This document shows, piece after piece, positions 34,801 through 40,173 of a stretch of DNA of 64,000 bases (its first letter is position 1; each line of letters starts with the position of its first letter). Made by a program: the position numbers and the translations under genes. Origin of the DNA: Dryomyza anilis (taxonomy: Eukaryota; Arthropoda; Insecta; Diptera; Dryomyzidae); the NCBI GenBank assembly GCA_951804985.1, contig OX638133.1, positions 69,756,367 to 69,820,366 on the forward strand. The letters run 5' to 3'. The notes beneath the pieces were generated by a model, which saw only the letters and a program-made list of their open reading frames with translations, ran no database searches and was not told the DNA's origin.

Positions 34801-34971
34801 ATTACGTTGAGATGAGATGAGATGTCTTTAATACTTTACGCTTAATTTCTTTTTCCAACATCAATTAATTTAATTATTTCTCATTGCAGCATCGAAGATG
34901 ATCAAGAAATTGCGCGCGAACTGGAGCAGGTCGACATAAGTGGCGGCAAGGAGAAGTGTTGCATACAATAA
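6918..34971 (+). CDS. Ehbp1: EH domain-binding protein 1 (12 coding exons; 5' end outside window)
   Basis: Joined exons: 6918-7125, 20685-20866, 20928-21127, 23026-24166, 26860-27062, 27151-27677, 28187-28273, 28387-28749, 28811-28931 (or -29411), 31373-31469, 31541-31729, 34890-34971. All junctions are GT-AG and phase-consistent. They give 1132 residues in the window (1292 with the long exon 9). Domain order: partial N-terminal C2 (about residues 1-125), T/S/N/Q-rich linker (about 197-527), calponin-homology domain (about 535-640), S/P-rich linker, bMERB coiled coil (about 971-1125), and C-terminal CaaX box CCIQ. In the family, C2 binds membrane lipid, CH associates with actin, bMERB binds Rab8/Rab10-type GTPases and CaaX is prenylated; the protein acts in endocytic recycling and polarised trafficking. 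The initiator exon is missing, so the start is unknown. Confidence 0.93.
7169..7500 (+). repeat. Tandem terminal fragments of a hAT-like element (GGTTCCGG family)
   Basis: Two related segments start CAGTGACTAAAACC (7169) and CAGGGTCTAAAACC (about 7313). Each continues into a run of GGTTCCG/ATTCCG words. The same sequence with a CAGGGACTAAA terminus occurs at 13480-13803 (opposite strand), 43552-43700 and 38430-38530. CAGGG-type ends are common in hAT elements. No coding region. Confidence 0.6.
7501..8539. other. Ehbp1 intron, unannotated
   Basis: AT-rich with no recognised exon, RNA or transposon terminus. It is part of the 13.6-kb intron between 7125 and 20685. Confidence 0.55.
8540..9414 (+). 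mobile_element. 5'-truncated copy of the 56960-59196 hAT family
   Basis: Matches the right-hand part of the hAT element at 56960-59196 in order: the CTACCCTGTAT word, the ACACACATTG/GTATGTATTTTAGTACA block, TTTTTGTTGTTGTGCTTTCAAA, the ACGAACGACACTAGC block, the GACCAAAGTCCGTCGTTCT block, and the subterminal CGGTTTCGGTTACGGTTTC. It ends in the terminus GGTTTCAATCCTG at about 9402-9414. The left terminus is missing. Open frames in this stretch are not genes. Confidence 0.8.
9415..9749. other. Intron spacer with a 50-bp hairpin
   Basis: An inverted repeat at about 9683-9738 (TATTTTGTAAAACGAAAAG and its complement) abuts the Copia remnant. Nothing else recognised. Confidence 0.5.
9750..10746 (-). 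pseudogene. Copia-type retrotransposon remnant (Gag, protease, integrase fragment)
   Basis: Minus strand. A Gag-like segment begins at ATG 10635 ([20 protein letters not shown]) and runs to about 10235 with the features of Copia Gag ([26 protein letters not shown]). It then joins, in another frame, a protease segment with the DSGASAHM active-site motif. This passes directly into the C-terminal part of the integrase ([23 protein letters not shown]). The zinc knuckle, most of integrase and all reverse transcriptase/RNase H are missing. A 30-bp segment near 9755-9784 is repeated at about 9861-9890. No LTRs recognised. A dead internal-deletion product inside an Ehbp1 intron. Confidence 0.85.
10747..12529. 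other. Ehbp1 intron, unannotated
   Basis: AT-rich with some more complex sequence near 11200-11270 and 11640-11740, but no exon, RNA gene or element terminus that I can support. Confidence 0.5.
12530..12720 (+). promoter_or_regulatory. Candidate intronic promoter with TATA box
   Basis: A locally GC-richer block contains GCTATAAAAGGAAG near 12600-12612. About 30 bp further on the sequence becomes UTR-like (GCATCGCATATTG, then GAACGGAACTCGATGAAC and an ACAGACAAACAGAAGC stretch). This fits a TATA promoter and a short non-coding first exon, either an internal Ehbp1 start or a nested transcript. No coding exon is attached, so the call is tentative. Confidence 0.35.
13085..14050. mobile_element. 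Non-autonomous hAT element, TAGAGATGGGC family
   Basis: A 966-bp element with terminal inverted repeats TAGAGATGGGCGCGTGCC and GGCACGCGTCCATCTCTA, flanked on both sides by the exact 8-bp duplication ATTCCAAT (13077-13084 and 14051-14058). An 8-bp duplication with TAG-type ends is diagnostic of hAT. A second element with a CAGGGACTAAA end (about 13480-13803, minus orientation) lies nested within it. The subterminal right part is rich in TTTTCCGTG/CTTCGTG words. No transposase. A related copy is at 43246 and a fragment at 38331. Confidence 0.9.
13480..13803 (-). mobile_element. Nested GGTTCC-family hAT-like insertion
   Basis: Ends in GGTATTTAGTCCCTG at about 13803 (CAGGGACTAAATACC on the minus strand), with repeated GGAACCGGAATCG words inside. 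The host element at the equivalent point in the 43-kb copy shows the same join after GAATTATTTAT, so the insertion probably predates amplification of the composite. The flanks resemble a TTTATAA duplication, though not cleanly 8 bp. Confidence 0.55.
14051..14487. other. Ehbp1 intron, unannotated
   Basis: Moderately complex sequence without a recognisable exon or element. Confidence 0.5.
14488..14562 (+). repeat. tRNA-like SINE head (plus strand)
   Basis: Has A-box-like TAGGTCAGTGGTTAG and B-box-like GGGTTCGATCAC at tRNA-like spacing, about 35 bp apart. The acceptor stem does not close well and no CCA-like processing context is visible, so this looks like the tRNA-derived head of a SINE rather than a tRNA gene. 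It is head-to-head with the SINE at 14636-14945. Confidence 0.55.
14636..14945 (-). mobile_element. tRNA-derived SINE, copy 1
   Basis: On the minus strand it begins at the right end with CCGCGGTAGCTCAGTGGTTAG (A box TAGCTCAGTGG), followed by the B box CGGTTCAAGCC. A unique ~200-bp body comes next, ending in a short (ATT)n tail at the left. A 12-bp duplication TCGATAGTGTTA flanks it (14624-14635 and 14946-14957), as expected of LINE-mediated insertion. Copies 2 and 3 are at 18715 and 32526. Confidence 0.9.
15277..15709. repeat. Palindromic element with ~130-bp inverted arms
   Basis: The left arm begins ACACAAACAAAATTTCACC and includes CAACAACCAGGATTCATC. The right arm carries the complement (GATGAATACCGGTTGTTAG) and ends TTTTTTTGTGTAC. 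Each arm contains the motif CATCATATTGATGAATTC. Arms pair well over their outer and inner parts. No coding capacity. Confidence 0.75.
15790..17145. repeat. Second, diverged element of the ATCATATTGATGA family
   Basis: The left end, near 15793, has ATCCAACTACCAGATTCATC. The right end, near 17100-17140, has AATATATCAATATGATG then a TTTTTTCTGTGTA end. Several ATCATATT/ATATGATGA words lie inside. It is interrupted by the MITE at 16388-16939 and contains a long homopolymer A/T tract at 15945-16150. Confidence 0.55.
16388..16939. mobile_element. PIF/Harbinger-like MITE
   Basis: A 552-bp element with inverted termini GGGCCAGTTTTTCAGTGCT and AGCACTGAAAAACTGGCCC, flanked by the 3-bp duplication TAA (16385-16387 and 16940-16942). 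GGGCC-type ends and a TAA/TTA 3-bp target are characteristic of PIF/Harbinger MITEs. The subterminal regions repeat GTTTAAAC-type words. No transposase. Confidence 0.85.
17146..18362. other. Ehbp1 intron, unannotated
   Basis: AT-rich sequence. No exon, RNA gene or element end recognised. The open frame at 18003-18365 on the minus strand has no family features. Confidence 0.5.
18363..18522. repeat. Short foldback with ~60-bp arms
   Basis: AATTTGAAAATACATTAAAC on the left is matched by its complement ending near 18522. The arms run through CTCTTTTTATAAAATTCG and pair almost perfectly around a ~45-bp loop (about 18424-18465). It may be a small MITE; no clear target duplication. Confidence 0.8.
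18715..19017 (-). mobile_element. tRNA-derived SINE, copy 2
   Basis: Same organisation as copy 1: minus-strand tRNA head at the right with A box TAGCTCAGTGG and B box GGTTCAAGTC, body, and (ATT)n tail at the left. Flanked by the 8-bp duplication TACATTTA (18707-18714 and 19018-19025). Confidence 0.9.
19018..19629. other. Ehbp1 intron with short direct repeats
   Basis: GTCAGCAA(G/T)(C/A)ATGAGGTTG-like units recur near 19535-19610 and related words (CATGAGGTT) return near 20105-20240. No gene recognised. Confidence 0.45.
19630..19990 (-). mobile_element. Truncated copy of the 39067-40055 Helitron (right half)
   Basis: Reverse complement of the Helitron's 3' half. It contains the GACTCGTGC part of the 3' hairpin, the GATTTTATTAATATAAAAAC and TATATCAGGGACCCGTG blocks, then a ~15-bp array of TAGAA(T/A)TCTTCCC-like units, ending near TTAGTGTGGTGAG. 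The CTAG terminus is lost. Confidence 0.75.
19991..20684. other. Ehbp1 intron, unannotated
   Basis: No exon before the acceptor CCCTACACAG at 20675-20684. Confidence 0.5.
20685..20866 (+). CDS. Ehbp1: Ehbp1 exon, middle of C2 domain
   Basis: Starts in phase 0 with [20 protein letters not shown], continues [15 protein letters not shown] and [15 protein letters not shown], and ends two bases into a codon before GTAAGT. This is the second half of the C2-like fold (beta strands with the conserved [11 protein letters not shown] and [13 protein letters not shown]). Phases match both neighbours. Confidence 0.94.
20928..21127 (+). CDS. Ehbp1: Ehbp1 exon, end of C2 region and acidic linker
   Basis: Follows a 61-bp intron. 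Completes a Thr codon and encodes [12 protein letters not shown], then the acidic stretch [20 protein letters not shown] and [14 protein letters not shown]. It ends one base into a codon at GTGAGT. The acidic helix is typical of EHBP1 proteins after the C2 domain. Confidence 0.93.
21128..22269. other. Ehbp1 intron, unannotated
   Basis: AT-rich. A degenerate TTCTCA(C/T)A-type repeat occurs at about 21790-21915, similar in style to the array at 36660-36885. No exon recognised. Confidence 0.5.
22270..22443 (+). repeat. 87-bp tandem duplication (two copies)
   Basis: A unit beginning GACAAAGGCG starts at 22270 and again at 22357 with only a few differences. Because 87 is divisible by three, an open frame on each strand runs through it, but nothing suggests that either is translated. 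Confidence 0.85.
22534..22671. repeat. Hairpin element with ~60-bp arms
   Basis: AAACAGTCAACTTTTGAATC on the left is complementary to the right end. The inner arms carry ATCAATCGTGTGATTGCC and its complement around a ~16-bp loop near 22597-22610. A further partial copy (AATCGTGTGATTC) follows at 22675. Unclassified foldback. Confidence 0.8.
23026..24166 (+). CDS. Ehbp1: Ehbp1 large exon: low-complexity linker and start of CH domain
   Basis: The acceptor chosen is CCTATCGTAG/TA, because the upstream exon leaves one base (G) that makes Val with TA and continues [20 protein letters not shown] in frame. The upstream open frame back to 22932 is pyrimidine-rich intron (Leu-rich when translated). 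The exon encodes a ~330-residue linker rich in T, S, A, N, Q, K, then starts the calponin-homology domain: [35 protein letters not shown]. It ends two bases into the Val codon before GTGAGT. The linker's homopolymeric CAA/CAG/ACA runs will be length-variable. Confidence 0.92.
24167..26859. repeat. CH-domain intron made of degenerate (ATTT)n / TTCATT satellite
   Basis: Almost the whole 2.7-kb intron is a degenerate tandem array of TTTATT, TTCATTCATCATTGATTC and similar words, with pure (TTTA)n runs near 24412-24470 and 25785-25860. A copy of the ~0.7-kb dispersed repeat sits in it at 24898-25525. No exon inside; the CH domain resumes in phase at 26860. Confidence 0.85.
24898..25525 (+). repeat. 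Dispersed ~0.7-kb repeat, copy A
   Basis: Begins TATACCCTACACTAAGAG, passes GTTTGGTACGCCGTTTGTAA, GTATATATATATTCTTAATC and TGTCCGTCTGTCTGTC. It ends with the GGTATTTATAGTCGGCTAAG and CCTTCCCAACTGG blocks. It preserves the empty-site sequence for the LTR insertion at 40267. Other copies: 33262, 40174/40806, 47154 (minus), 50947, and a 3' fragment at 62610. Class not determined. Confidence 0.8.
26860..27062 (+). CDS. Ehbp1: Ehbp1 exon, second half of CH domain
   Basis: Completes Val and encodes [40 protein letters not shown] and [15 protein letters not shown]. These are helices 3-6 of a type-2 calponin-homology domain of the EHBP1/MICAL-L/cytospin kind. It ends with one base (G) before GTAGGT. 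Confidence 0.95.
27151..27677 (+). CDS. Ehbp1: Ehbp1 exon after CH domain
   Basis: Follows an 88-bp intron. Starts [20 protein letters not shown] and continues [20 protein letters not shown], then a Ser/Gln/Asp-rich linker ([36 protein letters not shown]). Ends in phase 0 (NTAN) at GTAAGT; the open frame runs on to 27740 but only through intron. The [15 protein letters not shown] segment is characteristic of EHBP1 downstream of CH. Confidence 0.93.
27678..28186. other. Ehbp1 intron
   Basis: AT-rich, ending in a TTGAATTATTTAG acceptor. Nothing else seen. Confidence 0.7.
28187..28273 (+). CDS. Ehbp1: Ehbp1 small exon (29 codons)
   Basis: An 87-bp, phase-0 exon encoding [20 protein letters not shown] then KISNGNEQD, before donor GTAAGT. 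The Lys/Glu-rich amphipathic sequence leads directly into [13 protein letters not shown] of the next exon, making a continuous charged helix. Being 3n and phase 0 at both ends, it could be skipped without frameshift. Confidence 0.85.
28387..28749 (+). CDS. Ehbp1: Ehbp1 exon, Ser/Pro-rich linker before bMERB
   Basis: Phase 0 at both ends (121 codons). Encodes [20 protein letters not shown], then [34 protein letters not shown] and [16 protein letters not shown]. It contains many S/T-P sites that could be phosphorylated by proline-directed kinases (inference). Donor GTAGTT is weak but the frame and family match require it. Confidence 0.92.
28811..28931 (+). CDS. Ehbp1: Ehbp1 exon 9, short form: first helix of bMERB domain
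   Basis: Follows a 61-bp intron. Encodes [20 protein letters not shown] then [20 protein letters not shown]. It ends one base into a codon at donor GTAATA and joins 31373 to read [15 protein letters not shown]. This is the ordinary bMERB (DUF3585) helix alpha-1 to alpha-2 transition. The domain forms a Rab-binding coiled coil. Confidence 0.9.
28811..29411 (+). CDS. Ehbp1: Ehbp1 exon 9, long form with 160-residue insertion
   Basis: The frame stays open and GC-rich past the short donor for exactly 480 bp to a second donor (GGTGGTG/GTAATT at 29412), which has the same phase and joins 31373 to read [18 protein letters not shown]. The insertion contains NPF (28952-28960) in [17 protein letters not shown], an Asp-rich run, an Arg-rich [15 protein letters not shown] segment and an RS-like [16 protein letters not shown] end. 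The GC content drops immediately after 29411. If neither donor is used the frame stops at 29522-29524, giving a form without bMERB or CaaX. Confidence 0.7.
28952..28960 (+). other. Ehbp1: NPF tripeptide (EH-domain ligand) in optional exon segment
   Basis: Asn-Pro-Phe is the canonical EH-domain binding motif. It is the only one in the reconstructed protein and lies just beyond the short-form donor, so it is present only when the long exon 9 is used. Confidence 0.7.
29412..31372. other. Ehbp1 intron
   Basis: AT-rich. A diverged minus-strand copy of the CCATACATCAAT unit lies near 30245-30320. The stretch at 30895-31200 is less AT-biased but no exon is recognised. Ends CTCTTCTGCAG. Confidence 0.6.
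31373..31469 (+). CDS. Ehbp1: Ehbp1 exon, bMERB helix 2
   Basis: Encodes [20 protein letters not shown] then [12 protein letters not shown]. The motif L..QW..LVN.KN.L.R...L is the signature of the bMERB domain shared with MICAL and MICAL-like proteins. Ends two bases into a Leu codon at GTAAGT. Confidence 0.95.
31541..31729 (+). CDS. Ehbp1: Ehbp1 exon, bMERB helix 2-3
   Basis: Follows a 71-bp intron. Encodes [40 protein letters not shown] and [32 protein letters not shown] is the conserved third helix of bMERB. Ends two bases into an Ala codon at GTAAGT. Confidence 0.95.
31730..32525. other. Ehbp1 intron
   Basis: AT-rich; no exon or element end recognised. Confidence 0.6.
32526..32818 (-). 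mobile_element. tRNA-derived SINE, copy 3 (head damaged)
   Basis: Same family as 14636-14945 and 18715-19017, with a longer (ATT)n tail at the left. The minus-strand tRNA-like head is degraded: the B-box region is partly kept (GTTCAAGACTGG) and the A-box end is diverged. No clean target duplication. Confidence 0.85.
32819..33261. other. Ehbp1 intron
   Basis: AT-rich; nothing recognised. Confidence 0.55.
33262..33935 (+). repeat. Dispersed ~0.7-kb repeat, copy B (5' truncated)
   Basis: Starts within the TATATATTCTTGATCAGCATG block and carries an expanded (GTCTGTCC)n tract at 33310-33380. It continues to GTAGGGTATTTATAGTCGGC, the palindromic TCGGCTTAGACCGAC, and ends with the AACCTTCCCAACTGGT terminus. 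The TACACTAAGAG start is missing. Confidence 0.8.
33936..34889. other. Ehbp1 last intron
   Basis: AT-rich. Ends in the good acceptor TTTCTCATTGCAG. No other exon seen. Confidence 0.65.
34890..34971 (+). CDS. Ehbp1: Ehbp1 last coding exon with CaaX box
   Basis: Completes Ala and encodes [20 protein letters not shown] then EKCCIQ and TAA (34969-34971). The last four residues CCIQ form a CaaX box, and X=Gln favours farnesylation. EHBP1 proteins are known to end in such a motif, which helps membrane recruitment. Confidence 0.94.
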
Positions 34972-36320
34972 GTAGTTGAAGCCACTGAATATACCTAGCA
35001 AAAGACTTTGGGCCACGAACAACAACCACGGCGGCCGATGCAGTTAAAAGCAACAGAGAAAAAGTTCAAAAAATTCGTTGTTTTGTGTTCTACTCAGCAA
35101 ACAGTTTCGATTCGAGTAGAGGAACAAAATTCTATTTTTTAATAATCAACTTTTAATGCATCATACACTTGAGTTAATACTGTTGCTGCGCCAGTCAACA
35201 TTTGGTTCATTTTGGTTATTTTCGTTGTGCTGTTTCTGGCTGCCTTGTAACGAAATGAAAAGCACAATTTTCAAAATTCATGAAATGCGCCGTGAAATGA
35301 GATTTGATTATTTATCAACAAAAATATATATTTTACTATATGTACGAATAATAATTGTTTGTGTAACAATATGATTTAAAAAAACGTTTGATTTTATTTG
35401 AAAAACTAAGATAAAATATGCAGCGCTGAAACAAAAATAATTTGTTACTTTAATAAAAAAATGCATTTTTCTGTGCAGTTCCATGCCAATCTTTGCATGT
35501 TGCAGCAACGTTGAAGTGCAGAGTTCGAATTTGACATTTAAATTTAAAAAGAAAATAATAAAATATTACTTAAACACGTCCGTTAGAAACTTAAGACAAA
35601 GAAATTTAAAACTAATAGAAATTCTCAGAAGTATTGCAAAAAAAAACAATGTAAAATTTATACCTACTTATTTATGAAATAAATATGTTGTGCCATTCAT
35701 TTCAAATAAAAACTTCGATTGGAACTATTGCTTAGACAACAAACAATGAAAGAAACACACACTGACCGATTTACACACAGAGATACTCAAATGATTTTTC
35801 AAATTATTCTGCTTAAATACTTAAATTTTTTTGAAAAAAAAGCTCTTAATTAAAAGATAGATAAAAAGAAAAATTAAACAAAAAAAAAACAAATATAGCT
35901 TTATTTTAGTTTTTAATTTAATAAAACTTATGACGTATGATTTTAAGTCTGTATAAATTTAGATGTTTATTTTTTATTCATTTTTAACTTGTTAATATTT
36001 TAATTGTTATACAGTTAGTTTTTATTTAATTAGCATAAGACCTCATCAAAGGCGTCTTGATACATGTATTATTTATTTAATTTTATTGTAGTGTTTAATT
36101 TTGTAAATTTTAGTTTAATGCTTTTAGCTTTTTGCTTATTATTTTTAAATATTGTATCGTGTTTAGAGCCTAAACAAACAACCAATGGTGTTTCTACTAT
36201 AACTTAGTATTTATGTGCATAATTTATGTTTTATGCAGATCTATCAATAACTCTAAACATTTATTGTATTTGCAAGAATTATAAAGAAATAAAGAAATAA
36301 ATTTATGTAATAAATACATA
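34972..36320 (+). other. Ehbp1: Ehbp1 3' untranslated region (probable)
   Basis: Non-coding sequence after the stop. Candidate poly(A) signals are AAATAAA near 35677 and 35706 and a cluster (AAAGAAATAAAGAAATAAA) at about 36284-36302. The last cluster followed by AT-rich sequence is the most likely distal end. The true end cannot be set without transcripts. Confidence 0.5.
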
Positions 36321-36599
36321 AATATATATATTATGAAGAGAGTATATAAAAATGTATTTTTGTTTTGCAACTGATAAAAAACTTTTGGCGGGGAATTTCA
36401 AATATGATCTGTTTTACATTTTTGAATATTGTTAGTGTTAGTTGTAGGCCTTGTTGAGGAAATCAGAAATCAAATTTTCGGAAACACCCTTAAAATTCGG
36501 AGTTATTCGGTAAAAATATGGGGTGTTCTGTAACAAGTTTATTTCGTGCTTCGATGCGGACGCTTTCTTAGTAACCAAAAGATATATTTTCCATCAAAA

Positions 36600-36885
36600 C
36601 ATTTTTTCTCAAAGACAATTCTTCCCCGGACGTGTGAGAATTTCACGTTTTCCAGATGAAATTCTCACACGAAATACCTTTTTTTCACATGCATTTAACA
36701 CAATTTCCCAAAGAGGAAATTTATCACAAATTCCCACCGTACCTCAAATTCTCACAATTTCCTCAATATCCCATCGTACCTTAAATTCTCAGAATTTCCT
36801 TTCAAATCTCCCATATCCCACCGTACCGCAAATTGGTACAATTTTCCACAAAATCTCGCAATATAAAAACAATATTTTCCGCCAT
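36600..36885. repeat. Degenerate TTCTCA/CCCACCGTACC repeat, Helitron-like
   Basis: Starts with CTCAAAGACAATTCTTCCC, which also occurs in the Helitron copies (minus strand of 39860, plus strand of 19808). It continues into degenerate units of AAATTCTCA and TCCCACCGTACC. Probably a rearranged Helitron array. Confidence 0.45.
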
Positions 36886-36946
36886 AAAAATAGAAGCACT
36901 ACACATTTTCTGATTATTTCGGTTTTCCATTTTATTGGGTAAGTAT

Positions 36947-37647
36947 TAGGGATGTCAATTCCGAACTATTTTTCCATCCCGAAATTTCGGGACTAAAAAA
37001 TGTAAATCACGCGATTCCGTGATTAGTCCCGGGGTTTAAAAATAATAACAAATGCATAAAATAACCATATCTCTGTTTGAATAATAAACAATTATAATGC
37101 ATAAGGCTCAAACAAAATTTATATATTCAAATGAATCTGTTTCGCGGTTGGGTATGGTATCCAAAATTCAAAATTCGCGTTATATAAACCTCAGTGTATC
37201 ATCAAGCCATTTTTTAAATACGTTATTAATAATTAATAAGATAACGGTTCCAGTTTTATCCCTATCTGAAACCCGGATTTAATTCGGCAAACAAATCATT
37301 CGACTGTCTTCAAAATTTAAATTAGTTGAAAATGAGACTTTCTGTATTTCGACACGAATGACTATTAGTCGACAGTGACGTAATTCGTTACTATTGAGGT
37401 CATTTAACTTCATTCGTTCGTACGCATTACAGAAAAAGGCCTTTAGTGTTTTAAGATTACAATCCATTAAATTTTAGTTTTACTTTATCACGAAATGTGT
37501 ATAAAAACATTGAAAGAATTTTGAATAAACTTTACAAATTGATCAACTAGCATTTTTTGTAAAGTCCAAAATCCCGGGATTTAAAGGTGATCCCGGGATA
37601 AGTTTTTCTGGACTAATTTGACTCAAATCCCGGCATTGGCATCTCTA
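36947..37647. mobile_element. Non-autonomous hAT element, TAGGGATGTCAAT family
   Basis: A 701-bp element with ends TAGGGATGTCAATTCCG and CCCGGCATTGGCATCTCTA. It is flanked by GTAAGTAT (36939-36946) and GTAGGTAT (37648-37655), an 8-bp duplication with one difference. Subterminal words TCCCGGGATT and GTCCCGGGG occur near both ends. A related fragment (AATCCCGGGATTTCGG) is at 56285-56335. No transposase. Confidence 0.82.
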
Positions 37648-38330
37648 GTAGGTATGCTTCAAAAAAACAATACAAAAACTTATGAAAAATATAAGCATTG
37701 TTTAGTTCTTCATAGAATTTGAAAAACTTAATAAAAGTTAATATTATTAAGGCCAACTTTATTTTTAGTAATTTCGTTTAAACGAAAACTCATGCTTTTT
37801 ATACATGTTTTTAACCAGTAATGCAGCTCTGAATCGTACGGCAAAGAAGATTTTTGAAATGATTTTTCTCAAGATATTTAGATAATCATTTGTATATCTT
37901 AATTAGCACAAAATTGACAAACTGAGTTACCGCATACATCCGACGCTAGTCGCTAAATATGAAGTATGAATTTAAAAACAAAACGTATTTTATATAATTT
38001 TTACAAAAAGGACCCCATATAACAGTTATTTGGAGTACCACTGTAATAAACCATAATTCAACAGTCATCGGAATGATTTCCGTAATATTTAAGACCAAAG
38101 AATCTATGATTTTTGTGGTGGTTCGTTAATTATGACTATTTAAAAGATAGGCAATATATTTATTAATTACTATTATTTTGTACCATGGCTTCGCAACGGG
38201 TTTTTTTTTATATTATTTATTTTAAAACCTGAGATTTATCAAAAATCTGATTAAATATTGATTATATTATTTTTGAATATATTATCATAAATATATATAT
38301 TGAGTATAAATTATAAATATATAACGAGAA
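37648..38330. other. Unannotated AT-rich DNA
   Basis: No gene or element end recognised. Confidence 0.5.
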
Positions 38331-38560
38331 GCACGATAAAGCATGGGATTCAAAAAGACACGAAGACACACGGAAAAACACGACAAAACAGGAAAAAACA
38401 CGTAAAACATGAAAAAGCAGGCGAAACGTGAAAAAATAATATCGGAACCGTTTAGATTTTGGAACCGGAATCGTTATTTAAAATGAGTGGAATCGGAACC
38501 CATATATTATTCTAATGGAATCGGAATCGCGTTGAAATCGCACGGCACGCGCCCATCTCA
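38331..38560. mobile_element. Fragment of the TAGAGATGGGC hAT family
   Basis: Contains the ACACGAAGACACACGG and GGAATCGGAACC blocks and the right terminus GGCACGCGCCCATCTCA. It corresponds to the 13085-14050 element with most of one end missing. Confidence 0.75.
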
Positions 38561-39066
38561 AATTGGAAGCATATTAATTTTTGTTACTCATACGATACGT
38601 ATGACGTTATCTTTATTAATAATCATTTGTACCAATGCTGCACAATGGGTTTTTTTTAATAACATATTTTTTATATACGGGCCATTCCACACCAAATTGA
38701 CCAGCGGTTGGAATTTACCATCTTTGATTTCAATGAAATTTCGGCAACTGATAAAAGGTATCAAGTTATGCATTGAACATTTTTTTTTATTTTTTTCGCC
38801 CAATACTTCCAGAGTTACAGTGGTTTAAAATTACAAAAAATTGTGTAAAAATTACTTTTGTATGGTTGGTCATATTTAATTATCTCTTAAACTCGAAATG
38901 CTAGAAACCCCGTTTTAAAGCTAATAGAACAAGCTTTTAGACCAATTAAGTTGTAACTTCTAAACTTGAACATGCGGCCCGTGGTAATTATTCTTGCACT
39001 TCCAAATTGATGTCCATAAAAAGGATCCTTTTTAAAATGCTGAACAAATTCCAAAATTTTCGTAAA
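38561..39066. other. Unannotated DNA
   Basis: Contains GGGCCATTCCACACCAAATT near 38680, a repeat-like block, but no matching second terminus is visible. Confidence 0.4.
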
Positions 39067-39107
39067 TCTATATATATAAAACTCTTGGTCCGTCTGTCAG
39101 TCTGTCG

Positions 39108-39145
<38 letters not shown>

Positions 39146-39383
39146 TTATTCCAGCATCACGTCTAAACCGCTGAACCGATTTAACTGAAATTTTGCACCA
39201 GGATACTATAGAGTCCGGAGGATGTCATATGCTATATATGGGCGGGATTGGACAAAGGGGTGTGGCACCTCCCATACAACCTAAACTTTCAAAACGACAT
39301 AACTCGGCACATACACAAGCAAAGAAGATGAAACAAAAAACACAAATACAAAAAAAATATACAAAAGCAACCACACCACATTA

Positions 39384-39670
39384 AAACTCACCACAATGAA
39401 ACTCACCACACTAAAATTCACCAAACTAAAATTCACCACACTAAAACTCACCACACTAAATCTTACCACACTAAAACTCACCACAATAAAATTCACCACA
39501 TTGAAACTCACCACATTGAAACTCACCACAATACAATTCACCACACTAAAACTCACCACACAAAAACTCAACACACTAAAACTTACCACACTAAAACTCA
39601 CCACATCAAAATTCACCTCACCTAAACTCACCACACTGATACTCACCACATTAAAACTCACCACATTAAA
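39384..39670 (+). repeat. 15-bp minisatellite (ACTCACCACACTAAA)n
   Basis: About 19 near-identical 15-bp units. Both strands are open because 15 is a multiple of 3 (KLTTL repeats on plus). Part of the Helitron. Confidence 0.9.
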
Positions 39671-39850
39671 AATTCTACTGTGAAAAACTCTACGGGGAAG
39701 AATTCTACGGGAAAGAATTCTACCGGGATGAGTTCTACCGGGAACAATTCTACCGGGATGAGTTCTACGGGAAGATTTCTTCCGGGAAGATTTCTACCGG
39801 AAAGAATTCTACGGGAAAGCGTTCTATGGAGAAGAATTTTACGGGCAGTC
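39665..39850 (+). repeat. 15-bp minisatellite (GAATTCTACGGGAAA)n
   Basis: About 12 units, distinct in sequence from the adjacent array but with the same period. The same array recurs, inverted, at 19840-19980. Confidence 0.85.
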
Positions 39851-40173
39851 TGAGAAAAAAATTGTCTTTGAGAAAAGTTGTTTTGGCGGAGAATTATTAT
39901 TTGGCTACTACATTTATAAAACCAATAAAAAAAACTTTCACAGCCAAGCACGGGCCCCTGATATAAATAATAAAAATGTTTTTTGTATTAATAAAATCGC
40001 TTCACATCTTTTAATTCACAAAATCTTGGCACGAGTCGTGCACGGGTCCAGCTAGTATAAACAAAAATTCATTAAAAAATTCAAAAATTAATTAATTAAA
40101 AATATTAAATTTAACATAGCTGGTAAAAAATATTAATGTGAAAATAGATTCGACGGAGAAGCAAAAAGTTATT

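Larger units (their letters stand above)
39067..40055 (+). mobile_element. Non-autonomous Helitron
   Basis: Begins TCTATATATATAAAACTC and ends in CTAG at 40052-40055, with a perfect 13-nt hairpin GCACGAGTCGTGC at 40029-40041 ten bases before the end. It is inserted between A (39066) and T (40056). These are the classic Helitron features: TC start, CTRR end, 3' hairpin, AT target and no duplication. The 5' part has a (GTCT)n tract. The middle holds two 15-bp tandem arrays: ACTCACCACACTAAA (39384-39670) and GAATTCTACGGGAAA-like (39665-39850). No helicase. Open frames are products of the 15-bp periodicity. Confidence 0.9.

Noticed and set aside
39384..39850. CRISPR-like regular repeats
   Set aside because: Units are contiguous 15-mers without spacers, inside a Helitron in an animal genome.
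39281..39951. Three long open frames encoding repeated KLTTL or VVSFS peptides
   Set aside because: They result from 15-bp periodicity; both strands are open equally.
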